From Gammaproteobacteria bacterium (GTDB lineage: Bacteria > Pseudomonadota > Gammaproteobacteria > UBA9214): 5,253 nucleotides of DNA. The stretch's first letter is position 1, and each line of letters starts with the position of its first letter. The DNA lies in NCBI GenBank assembly GCA_030635865.1, contig DAOVYA010000141.1, positions 1-5,253 on the forward strand, read 5' to 3'. The notes under the pieces are model-generated. The model had not been told where the DNA came from and did no database searches. It saw only the letters and a program-made list of their open reading frames with translations. Of this stretch, positions 1-5,253 are shown in pieces. The position numbers and the translations under genes are program-made.

Positions 1-105
1 AACGTTACCTACATGATTGGTGATAAAGAAGGCACAGTACGCATGGATAAAAAGCCGGGAAGTCGTATTCCGGTCGAGAATGGCAAGCTGCTGCTGGTGA
101 ACTAG
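1..105 (+). CDS. C-terminal end of a YcfJ-like glycine-zipper envelope protein (partial)
   Basis: Frame 1 is open from the window edge to a TAG at 103-105 and gives 34 residues containing YMIGDKEGTVRMDKKPG followed by a hydrophobic LLLVN end. This resembles the C-terminal tail of E. coli YcfJ and related glycine-zipper 2TM (surface antigen) proteins, which have a tail of the type 'DVTY.(I/L)GD..GK(I/V)RMD.DPG..IP...G.L'. The diagnostic glycine zipper and signal peptide would lie upstream, outside the window, so the assignment rests on the tail alone, compared from memory. Family members are envelope-associated proteins of poorly defined role. It is the only plus-strand gene here, it converges with galU, and a strong terminator follows 30 bases after its stop. 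Confidence 0.7.
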   Translation, partial: NVTYMIGDKEGTVRMDKKPGSRIPVENGKLLLVN

Positions 106-135
106 TCTTTCAGGAACCACTCATAACATCACAGG

Positions 136-160
136 AAAGGAGCCGGGAGGCTCCTTTTTT
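136..160 (+). terminator. Rho-independent terminator of the plus-strand gene
   Basis: A perfect inverted repeat (AAAGGAGCC at 136-144, GGCTCCTTT at 149-157) with a GGGA loop runs directly into six T's (155-160). This is a textbook intrinsic terminator for the gene ending at 105. Read on the minus strand the same stem is followed by only three T's, so it may also stop galU transcripts, about 80 bases after the galU stop, but less efficiently. I saw no better terminator for galU. Confidence 0.92.
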
Positions 161-241
161 GTTGTGCGAGGAGAACTTAAAGCCCCCCGGGAGGTGGCCC
201 GTCTGCAATCAGGGAACTATCTGTCCTGCATGCGGAACCGG

Positions 242-1153
242 CTAGTCGTTTATTACCTGCCTGATGTTCCCGACATGCTGGCCAAACCCGGTTTCCAGGT
301 ACTCAATAAACTCTTCACGCAGTTCGGGGTGCAACAGGGCAAATTCCACGGTGGCCTTCAAATAGCCGAGCTTGCTGCCGCAATCATAACGCTTGCCTTC
401 AAACCGGTACGCCAGAACCTGCTCATCTTGTAACAATCTCTCGATAGCATCAGTCAGCTGGATTTCACCGCCTGCGCCCCGGGGGATCTTCTCAAGGTGC
501 GAGAAAATTCCCGGACTGAGAATGTAGCGCCCGACAACAGCCAGGTTGGAACGTGCATCCGCCGGGGCGGGCTTCTCGACAATATTGCGCACATGGGTAA
601 TCCGCCCATCGGACTCTTCCGGGTCCACGATGCCATACTTGTCGGTCTCGTCATGCGGCACTTCCTCTACACCAAGGATGCTGCAGTTACGGTCATTGAA
701 CACCGATATCATCTGCCCAAGCACACATTTTTCACCCGTGTAAATCAAATCATCGGCAAGAATGACGGCGAAGGGCTCGTCTCCGACCACGGGCTTTGCA
801 CATAACACGGCATGCCCCAGCCCCAACGCCTCGGGCTGGCGCACATACACACATGTGATATTCGACGGTACAACACCGCGGACAATTGCAAGCATGTCGT
901 CCTTGCCTTTCTTTTCCAGCTCGGCCTCAAGCTCATAATTCTTGTCGAAGTGGTCTTCAATAGCACGCTTGCTGCTACTGGTTACAAAAATCAATTCTTC
1001 CACGCCCGCGCTTGCGGCTTCTTCCGCGGCATACTGGATCAAGGGCTTGTCAACGATCGGCAACATTTCCTTGGGGTTGGCCTTGGTTGCCGGCAAAAAC
1101 CGGGTCCCCAGCCCCGCTACGGGGAAAACAACCTTTTTTATTTTACTGCTCAT
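242..1153 (-). CDS. galU: UTP--glucose-1-phosphate uridylyltransferase (UDP-glucose pyrophosphorylase)
   Basis: A cytosolic enzyme that makes UDP-glucose from UTP and glucose-1-phosphate for LPS core, exopolysaccharide and glycan synthesis. The 303-residue product has the usual length for bacterial GalU. The N-terminal nucleotide-binding signature is at residues 11-41 ([18 protein letters not shown] within it). Others are [11 protein letters not shown] at 106-116, the metal-binding LADD at 132-135, VEKP at 192-195, [10 protein letters not shown] at 228-237 and [13 protein letters not shown] at 255-267. I chose the ATG at 1153 because the family-typical [14 protein letters not shown] starts there and an AAAGGG lies 8 bases upstream. 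The frame stays open to an ATG at 1252, but that would overlap manC and add 33 unrelated residues. manC ends only 16 bases upstream, so the two are very likely co-transcribed. No key residue seems missing. Confidence 0.97.
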   Translation of the reverse strand: MSSKIKKVVFPVAGLGTRFLPATKANPKEMLPIVDKPLIQYAAEEAASAGVEELIFVTSSSKRAIEDHFDKNYELEAELEKKGKDDMLAIVRGVVPSNITCVYVRQPEALGLGHAVLCAKPVVGDEPFAVILADDLIYTGEKCVLGQMISVFNDRNCSILGVEEVPHDETDKYGIVDPEESDGRITHVRNIVEKPAPADARSNLAVVGRYILSPGIFSHLEKIPRGAGGEIQLTDAIERLLQDEQVLAYRFEGKRYDCGSKLGYLKATVEFALLHPELREEFIEYLETGFGQHVGNIRQVIND

Positions 1154-1169
1154 ATGATTAACCCTTTTA

Positions 1170-2594
1170 TCAACTTTCCTGAATGCGGTCATATACATCT
1201 TCAAAACGGACAATATCATCCTCGCCCAGGTAACCGCCTGACTGTACCTCAATTACTTCCAGTGGAATATTACCCGGGTTCTCCAAACGGTGTTTCTCGC
1301 CCATGGGGATATAGGTTGATTCATCCTCATGCAGATCGAATACCCGGTCCCCGCAAGTCACGCGGGCGGTGCCTTTCACGACAACCCAGTGTTCCGCCCG
1401 ATGATGGTGCATTTGCAGAGACAACTGCGCCCCTGGCTTTACCGAAAGACGCTTTACCTGGAAACGTGTACCGGCATCGATCCCTTCATATGAACCCCAG
1501 GGCCGATAAACCTGGCGGTGTACCTTGCTCTCGTCACGATTGGACTTCTTCAACCGCTCTACAATCTTCTTGACGTCCTGCGCCTTGTCCTTGTGTGCTA
1601 CCAACACGGCGTCAGCAGTTTCCACCACGATGACATCATCCATGCCCACGATTGCCAAACAACGGTGTTGCGCAACCAGGAAAGCATTATGTGTGTCTTC
1701 GGCAAGCACATCCCCCCGGATCACATTCCCGTGGTCGTCCTGTGGACAAACATTCCACAAGGCAGACCAGGCACCGACATCGGACCAACCAGCACTGATC
1801 GGAACCACAACCGCCTTGCCGGTTTTTTCCATCACCGCGTAGTCAATGGAATCGCCGGGGCAATCACGAAACGCCTGCTGATTGACCCTGAAAAAATCAC
1901 TGTCCTGCCTGCCCTGCTCCATTGCAAGGTCACAGGCATTCTTTATATCCGGTCGATACCGTTCGATTTCTGCCAGCCACTGGTTAGCACGCATCAGGAA
2001 GATGCCACTGTTCCAGTAATAATCACCCGCACTCACATACTGTTCCGCAGCTTTTAAATCCGGCTTCTCGACAAACTCTGCAACACTGAAAGCCACGCCG
2101 TCCCCAAGCTTCTCACCCCGCTTGATATAACCATAGCCGGTTTCCGGGCCACCAGGCACTACGCCGAATGTCACCAGTGCGCCATTCCCGGCATGGGGAC
2201 TGGCCTGATTGACAGCGTCTACAAATTGTTCCGGCTGTGTCATGACATGGTCGGCCGGCATCACCACCATCATTGCATCCGGGTCCTTTGACACAAGATA
2301 GAGTGCTGCCAGTGTCAGTGCCGGTGCCGTGTTTCTTCCCTGCGGTTCAAGGATAATCGTCGACGGAGTCTTGCCAAGTTCTACTACCTGCTCGGCCACC
2401 AGGAAACGGTGTTCCTCGTTGCACACGTACACCGCATCACCGAGGTCAGGTATTGCATCCAGGCGGCAGGCCGTTTCCTGTAGCAGTGTTCTGTCTGATA
2501 CCAGCGGCAACAGCGGCTTGGGATAATGCTCACGCGACAATGGCCAAAGGCGCGAACCTGAACCACCTGAGAGAATTACCGGGTACAATTTCAT
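1170..2594 (-). CDS. manC: Bifunctional mannose-1-phosphate guanylyltransferase / mannose-6-phosphate isomerase (type II)
   Basis: Expected to convert mannose-1-phosphate and GTP to GDP-mannose and, through its C-terminal cupin, to interconvert fructose-6-phosphate and mannose-6-phosphate (AlgA/XanB/CpsB family). The 474 residues fit the two-domain form. The N-terminal nucleotidyltransferase has [20 protein letters not shown] at 10-29, [10 protein letters not shown] at 83-92, PADH at 113-116, FVEKP at 174-178, NSGIF at 195-199 and GWSDVGAW at 269-276. The C-terminal cupin has RPWGSYE at 364-370, [10 protein letters not shown] at 394-403 and [13 protein letters not shown] at 428-440, with Q394, H396, E401 and H435 as likely metal ligands by family analogy. 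I preferred the ATG at 2594 because AGGA lies 9 bases upstream and [11 protein letters not shown] is the usual start. An ATG at 2612 lacks a ribosome site. galU follows after 16 bases. GDP-mannose could serve exopolysaccharide or O-antigen; the sequence does not say which. Confidence 0.95.
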   Translation of the reverse strand: MKLYPVILSGGSGSRLWPLSREHYPKPLLPLVSDRTLLQETACRLDAIPDLGDAVYVCNEEHRFLVAEQVVELGKTPSTIILEPQGRNTAPALTLAALYLVSKDPDAMMVVMPADHVMTQPEQFVDAVNQASPHAGNGALVTFGVVPGGPETGYGYIKRGEKLGDGVAFSVAEFVEKPDLKAAEQYVSAGDYYWNSGIFLMRANQWLAEIERYRPDIKNACDLAMEQGRQDSDFFRVNQQAFRDCPGDSIDYAVMEKTGKAVVVPISAGWSDVGAWSALWNVCPQDDHGNVIRGDVLAEDTHNAFLVAQHRCLAIVGMDDVIVVETADAVLVAHKDKAQDVKKIVERLKKSNRDESKVHRQVYRPWGSYEGIDAGTRFQVKRLSVKPGAQLSLQMHHHRAEHWVVVKGTARVTCGDRVFDLHEDESTYIPMGEKHRLENPGNIPLEVIEVQSGGYLGEDDIVRFEDVYDRIQES

Positions 2595-2648
2595 AAGACT
2601 GAATCCTGACATTCAAACGCGGACTGCAAAATCTCTTTAATAATCGAC

Positions 2649-2676
2649 TATTTAGCCGGAAAATTTAACCGCTCAA
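2649..2676 (-). promoter_or_regulatory. Weak candidate sigma-70 promoter for manC-galU
   Basis: On the minus strand TTGAGC (2676-2671) is separated by 16 bases from TAAATA (2654-2649), about 55 bases upstream of the manC start. The -35 box is a partial match and the -10 box matches TATAAT at only three positions. It is listed because it is the most plausible spaced pair in the AT-rich block just upstream of manC; the real start site could be elsewhere in 2595-2830. Confidence 0.2.
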
Positions 2677-2705
2677 TACAGTAGCGGAAACACCAGCCGA
2701 TACGA

Positions 2706-2765
2706 CCGGGCAGATACAGTACCAGGGCAGGCGCCGGGACAGCAGGAAATTCTGCCGGGCAGATA
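2706..2765. repeat. Cluster of short G-rich direct repeats upstream of manC
   Basis: CCGGGCAGATA occurs exactly twice in the same orientation (2706-2716 and 2755-2765). Between them are two degenerate relatives, CCAGGGCAG (2722-2730) and CCGGGACAG (2734-2742). The cluster is about 110-170 bases upstream of the manC start, outside any gene. It could be a binding region for a regulator or decayed repeat DNA; nothing in the sequence decides this. Confidence 0.4.
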
Positions 2766-2838
2766 GCTGGCACTATAACCTATACTGCTGTTTTATATTG
2801 AAATATTTCGGGTCATGCGGCTGGGTAGCGATCCGCCA

Positions 2839-2979
2839 CGTCATTGCGACTTCACTTTCTCGTCATTGCGAGCGAAGCGCGGCAATCTCCTGAATCTGGC
2901 AGCGGAGTCAGGTGCGACCCGGAACGAGATTGCCGCGTCACTGCGTTCCTCGCAAAGACGGGGGAGGCGCAATGACGAG
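2839..2979. repeat. Palindromic MITE/REP-type intergenic element
   Basis: A nested inverted repeat of about 140 bp. The outer arms are CGTCATTGCG (2839-2848) and its exact complement CGCAATGACG (2968-2977). A second left copy at 2861-2870 starts an inner arm, CGTCATTGCGAGCGAAGCGC then GGCAATCTC (2861-2889). Its partner at 2926-2960 begins GAGATTGCCGCG and ends CCTCGCAAAGACG. The core CGCGGCAATCTC (2878-2889) pairs perfectly with 2926-2937, and CTCGTCATTGCG (2859-2870) can alternatively pair perfectly with 2968-2979. The middle (2890-2925) has a small CCTGA/TCAGG hairpin. The 'GTCATTGCGAGCGAAGCGCGGCAATCT' type of sequence is a familiar dispersed intergenic palindrome in several proteobacterial lineages. 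It has no ORF of its own and no clear target-site duplication. Confidence 0.85.
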
Positions 2980-2999
2980 TGTCAAAACATTTAACAGGT

Positions 3000-3027
3000 A
3001 TGGCCCGGACACTCACGTCCGGGCCAT
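3000..3027 (-). terminator. Strong hairpin, likely terminator of the lapB-pyrF-comEA unit
   Basis: ATGGCCCGGAC (3000-3010) and GTCCGGGCCAT (3017-3027) form a perfect 11-bp GC-rich stem with a 6-base loop. It starts 17 bases after the stop of the comEA-like gene on the minus strand. The following minus-strand sequence (ACCTGTTAAATGTTTTG) has only a late run of four T's, so termination may be partial or helped by another factor. Because the stem is symmetrical it could act on either strand, but there is no plus-strand gene nearby. Confidence 0.65.
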
Positions 3028-3044
3028 CTTGACATACCGCTGTA

Positions 3045-3320
3045 TCACTTCCCGGGCGGGGCCGAGACCATCAGGTTTCTACGGCTCTTGTCTACCGTTT
3101 TCATACCAATACCCTTGACGTTGCTGAGATCATCAACACTAGCAAATGGGCCATGGGCATCACGATATTCGACAATCGCAATCGCCTTGCTTTCACCAAC
3201 CCCGATAATGGCACTGGCGAGGGTACTTGCATCGGCGCTGTTGATATCGATGGGACCTGCAAACGACGCTACAGATACGAGCATCGCCAACACTACAAGT
3301 ATGGATTTAATCGTACGCAT
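3045..3320 (-). CDS. Small exported ComEA-family helix-hairpin-helix DNA-binding protein
   Basis: The 91-residue product has a clear Sec signal peptide (MRTIKSILVVLAMLVSVASFA, cleavage likely after A21) and a mature part of about 70 residues that is almost wholly one ComEA-type (HhH)2 domain. INSADASTLAS at 26-36 leads into a first hairpin IGVGESKAIAIVEYR (39-53), then GPFASVDDL (57-65) and a second hairpin VKGIGMKTVDKSRRNL (68-83). Family members bind double-stranded DNA non-specifically; ComEA pulls DNA into the periplasm during natural transformation. I chose the ATG at 3320 because AGGAGG lies 5 bases upstream and the signal peptide starts there; an upstream in-frame ATG at 3389 adds an unrelated charged stretch. 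It follows pyrF by 95 bases with no evident promoter, so read-through from pyrF is plausible. Single-domain ComEA-like proteins also occur in species not known to be transformable, so the competence role is an inference. Confidence 0.88.
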   Translation of the reverse strand: MRTIKSILVVLAMLVSVASFAGPIDINSADASTLASAIIGVGESKAIAIVEYRDAHGPFASVDDLSNVKGIGMKTVDKSRRNLMVSAPPGK

Positions 3321-3325
3321 AACTG

Positions 3326-3414
3326 CCTCCTGTTTTTTACGGTTCTTCCATGGTGTTTTTGTGTGGCGGCAAACACTCTGTCCAGCCACAACTGGAAAAA
3401 TGCCTGACAGGAGG
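3326..3414 (-). promoter_or_regulatory. Possible masking of the comEA ribosome binding site by sequence after pyrF
   Basis: In the minus-strand transcript, CCUCCUGU (3414-3407), starting one base after the pyrF stop codon, is exactly complementary to ACAGGAGG (3333-3326), the ribosome binding site of the comEA-like gene. The loop would be 73 bases. If transcription reads through from pyrF, this 8-bp pairing could reduce comEA translation. The complementarity is seen directly; any regulatory effect is inferred and it may be chance. Confidence 0.25.
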
Positions 3415-3415
3415 A

Positions 3416-4126
3416 TTAATTCAAAGCGGAAAGTTCTGAATTGATTGTACGCAAAACGCTGGCCGGGTCGTCCGCCTGGGTAACAGGGCGCCCGATAACA
3501 AGGTAATCCGACCCATTGCGTACCGCCTCGACCGGTGTCATTACGCGCCGCTGATCACCTGTTTCACTCCCTGAAGGGCGAATGCCCGGTGTCACCAGCC
3601 TGAAATCGGCGCCATGACGCTCACGCAACAGGCGCGCTTCCCTGGACGAACACACGACGCCATCAAGCTCACACTGCGCCGCCAGAGCCGCCAGCCGCAA
3701 AACATTGTCTTCGGGTGTCCCGGCGAGACCGATGCCGGCAAGATCCGCCGCGTCCATACTGGTCAGGATGGTCACTGCCACCAGCAAGGGAGCATGACGG
3801 GCGCGGGCAACGCCTTCGCGCGCGGCTGCCAGCATGCGCGCCCCGCCCAGTGCATGCACATTTAACATCCACACGCCAAGATCGGCTGCTGCATGGCAGG
3901 CGTTGCTTACCGTATTGGGTATATCGTGGAATTTGAGATCAAGAAAAACATCAAAACCCTTCATGCGCAGTTTTTCGACCAGCGCCGGCCCTGACCGTGT
4001 GAATAATTCCTTACCCACCTTCAAGCGGCAGGAACCGGGCTCCAGGCAATCAACCAGCTTTAATGCAGTTTGTGCATCCGGATAGTCCAGCGCCACGATT
4101 ACCCTGGATTTTTCCGAGTCATTCAT
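3416..4126 (-). CDS. pyrF: Orotidine 5'-phosphate decarboxylase
   Basis: The last step of de novo UMP synthesis: cytosolic decarboxylation of OMP to UMP. The 236-residue length is normal for the bacterial group I enzyme. The sequence aligns closely with E. coli PyrF: VALDYPD at 11-17, [14 protein letters not shown] at 34-47, [12 protein letters not shown] at 61-72, [16 protein letters not shown] at 83-98, TPGIRP at 179-184 and [11 protein letters not shown] at 211-221. K36, D63, K65 and D68 correspond to the E. coli catalytic Lys-Asp-Lys-Asp set (K44, D71, K73, D76), so the enzyme should be active. The start at 4126 has AGGA 6 bases upstream, and that ribosome site overlaps the TAG stop of lapB, with only 8 bases between the genes. 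This points to translational coupling. The lapB-pyrF order matches E. coli. Confidence 0.98.
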   Translation of the reverse strand: MNDSEKSRVIVALDYPDAQTALKLVDCLEPGSCRLKVGKELFTRSGPALVEKLRMKGFDVFLDLKFHDIPNTVSNACHAAADLGVWMLNVHALGGARMLAAAREGVARARHAPLLVAVTILTSMDAADLAGIGLAGTPEDNVLRLAALAAQCELDGVVCSSREARLLRERHGADFRLVTPGIRPSGSETGDQRRVMTPVEAVRNGSDYLVIGRPVTQADDPASVLRTINSELSALN

Positions 4127-4134
4127 ACCCTGTC

Positions 4135-5253
4135 CTATTCACCTTCTACACCATGGATCGGTTTGACCGTGTTCCAGTGCTTGCATCCCGGACATTGCCA
4201 GTGCAATACCTTGCCACGAAATCCGCAATCACCGCATTTATATACCGGCTTGTTTTCCAGCAGCTGATCTGTCAGATTTTTCAGGATCAGGAGATTATCA
4301 TGTGCTGCGCCCTCGCTCCGGCTGAGGCTGAGATCAATAAACCGGGAAAGTCCGCGCACCGACGGGCGTTTACTCAACTCGCCGGCAATAAATCTTGCAG
4401 CAGGCTCGCTACCTATTTCTTCACTGAGTATTTCAGCCAGGGCGAGTACCGGTGAGATACCTGAATACCTTGTTATTGCCGTATGAAGATAGTCAATCAG
4501 GTCATCAACCGTATCCAGAGCTACATGACAAAAATGCATGGCATCCAGCACTTCCGGTAATAACTCGATGTCCCTTTCAATCACCTGCCGGTAGGCATTC
4601 AAGGCCACCTGGTATTCACCCTTCTGCCTGGCAATACCGCCTCTTATCAGGCTGGCACGTGCGCAGTAAGGATTAAATTGACTGGCTTTCTCGAGAAGCC
4701 CGCATGCATTGTCCAGGTCATCCCTGGCACGTGCATTCTCGGCAAGCTCGCAGTAAAACTGGGCAATAACAGACTTGGCCGGCTGCTCGCCCACGAAACC
4801 CATTTGTTCAGCAATACCAATTGCATTTTCCCAGTCTTTTTCCTGCTGATAGATGTCAAGCAACAGCGGCAATACACTGGACAGATGCGCATTGCCTTCT
4901 ATCAACTCTTTGAACAAGTTCTCGGCACGATCAAACAAACCGGCCGTCATATAATCCTGGCCGAGCTCAAGCAGGGAGTCCGTGCGCTGCTCATTGCTTA
5001 GTGAATCTCTTGAAATGAGGTTCTGATGAATACGGATAGCGCGATCAACCTCGCCCCGCTTCCTGAACAGGTTCCCCAGTGCAAGGTGGGTTTCCACGGT
5101 GTCACTGTTAACCTCCAGCATACGTATAAAGACATCAATGGCCTTGTCCTGCTGCTCATTTAACAGGTAGTTCAGCCCCTTGAAATATTCAGACCCGAGA
5201 ATGTAATCCGGAAAACTGCCGGGTTTCCTCCTGTTAACACGCGCCGCGTACCA
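4135..5253 (-). CDS. lapB: Lipopolysaccharide assembly protein LapB (YciM), N-terminus cut by the window edge
   Basis: LapB is an inner-membrane-anchored cytoplasmic adaptor that brings LpxC to the protease FtsH and so limits LPS synthesis. 372 residues are visible, against 389 in E. coli, so roughly the first 15-20 residues (the membrane anchor) lie beyond base 5253. The frame is open to the edge; the ATG at 5121 is internal, because the codons before it encode [10 protein letters not shown] and [20 protein letters not shown], which match the family. Tetratricopeptide repeats fill about residues 20-320, including [21 protein letters not shown] near 56-76 and [22 protein letters not shown] in the middle. 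The C-terminus is a rubredoxin-like zinc ribbon with C340, C343, C354 and C357 (CGDC...CPGC), ending in KPIHG. All four cysteines are present. pyrF follows after 8 bases. In E. coli lapA precedes lapB, so lapA may lie just outside the window. Confidence 0.95.
   Translation of the reverse strand, partial: WYAARVNRRKPGSFPDYILGSEYFKGLNYLLNEQQDKAIDVFIRMLEVNSDTVETHLALGNLFRKRGEVDRAIRIHQNLISRDSLSNEQRTDSLLELGQDYMTAGLFDRAENLFKELIEGNAHLSSVLPLLLDIYQQEKDWENAIGIAEQMGFVGEQPAKSVIAQFYCELAENARARDDLDNACGLLEKASQFNPYCARASLIRGGIARQKGEYQVALNAYRQVIERDIELLPEVLDAMHFCHVALDTVDDLIDYLHTAITRYSGISPVLALAEILSEEIGSEPAARFIAGELSKRPSVRGLSRFIDLSLSRSEGAAHDNLLILKNLTDQLLENKPVYKCGDCGFRGKVLHWQCPGCKHWNTVKPIHGVEGE

Larger units (their letters stand above)
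2595..2838. other. Non-coding leader region upstream of manC
   Basis: No convincing gene on either strand. The part nearest manC (about 2630-2680) is AT-rich and should hold the manC-galU promoter. The part at 2700-2770 is GC-rich with short repeats, and 2770-2810 is AT-rich again. On the minus strand a TATAGT hexamer lies at 2777-2772, but I see no good -35 box at the proper distance. A plus-strand TATACT at 2781-2786 also lacks a -35 box and has no gene to drive. Confidence 0.6.

Noticed and set aside
181..215. GC-rich stretch downstream of galU, considered as a galU terminator
   Set aside because: The CCCCCCGGGAGG segment has no stable stem with a proper loop and no T-run on the minus strand.
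164..433. Plus-strand reading frame of 89 codons starting just after the terminator
   Set aside because: It starts inside the 3' region of galU, overlaps that gene antisense, lacks a ribosome site and shows no recognisable protein features.
812..1573. Long plus-strand reading frame (253 codons) across galU and manC
   Set aside because: It is antisense to two well-identified genes and spans their junction; its composition (rich in P, R and H) is typical of a shadow frame.
1518..2057. Plus-strand reading frame of 179 codons inside manC
   Set aside because: Entirely antisense to the conserved ManC coding sequence, with no domain or start signal.
2912..3118. Plus-strand reading frame of 68 codons over the repeat element and hairpin
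   Set aside because: It runs through the palindromic element, the terminator hairpin and into the 3' end of comEA; nothing supports translation.
3362..3390. TGTGGC/GCCACA inverted repeat after pyrF, considered as a pyrF terminator
   Set aside because: Only 6 bp with a 17-base loop and no T-run on the minus strand; it does not look like an intrinsic terminator.
4135..5121. Treating lapB as starting at the ATG at 5121
   Set aside because: The frame stays open to the window edge and the 44 upstream codons encode sequence typical of LapB, so the true start is outside the window.
2988..5169. Exact 13-base match CATTTAACAGGTA at 2988-3000 and 5157-5169, considered as a possible attachment site pair
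   Set aside because: The second copy is inside lapB coding sequence, the interval holds only core genes, and a 13-base match in 5 kb is not far beyond chance.

Overview
The window reads as ordinary chromosomal DNA of a gammaproteobacterium. The main evidence is the lapB-pyrF gene pair in the same order as in E. coli, the family-typical sequences of GalU, PyrF and LapB, and a YcfJ-like protein tail. I cannot name the genus. Base composition looks moderate and even, and I see no insertion sequence, phage gene, tRNA, rRNA or CRISPR array.

Layout from left to right. Bases 1-105 are the 3' end of a plus-strand gene for a glycine-zipper (YcfJ-like) envelope protein, closed by a strong intrinsic terminator at 136-160. 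Everything after that is on the minus strand. Read in the direction of transcription (right to left), the order is: lapB (4135-5253, N-terminus cut by the window edge), pyrF (3416-4126), a small exported ComEA-like helix-hairpin-helix protein (3045-3320), a hairpin terminator (3000-3027), a 450-bp intergenic region carrying a palindromic MITE/REP-type repeat (about 2839-2979), then manC (1170-2594) and galU (242-1153), which end facing the plus-strand gene.

There are two functional groups. lapB-pyrF-comEA looks like one transcription unit. LapB controls LPS synthesis by feeding LpxC to FtsH, PyrF makes UMP, and the ComEA-like protein is expected to bind DNA in the periplasm. manC-galU looks like a second unit of two sugar nucleotidyltransferases, giving GDP-mannose and UDP-glucose for LPS and exopolysaccharide.

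I do not see evidence for a new biological system. The points most worth a second look are in non-coding DNA: the nested palindromic element, a cluster of short G-rich direct repeats upstream of manC, and an 8-base sequence just after pyrF that could pair with and mask the comEA ribosome binding site.
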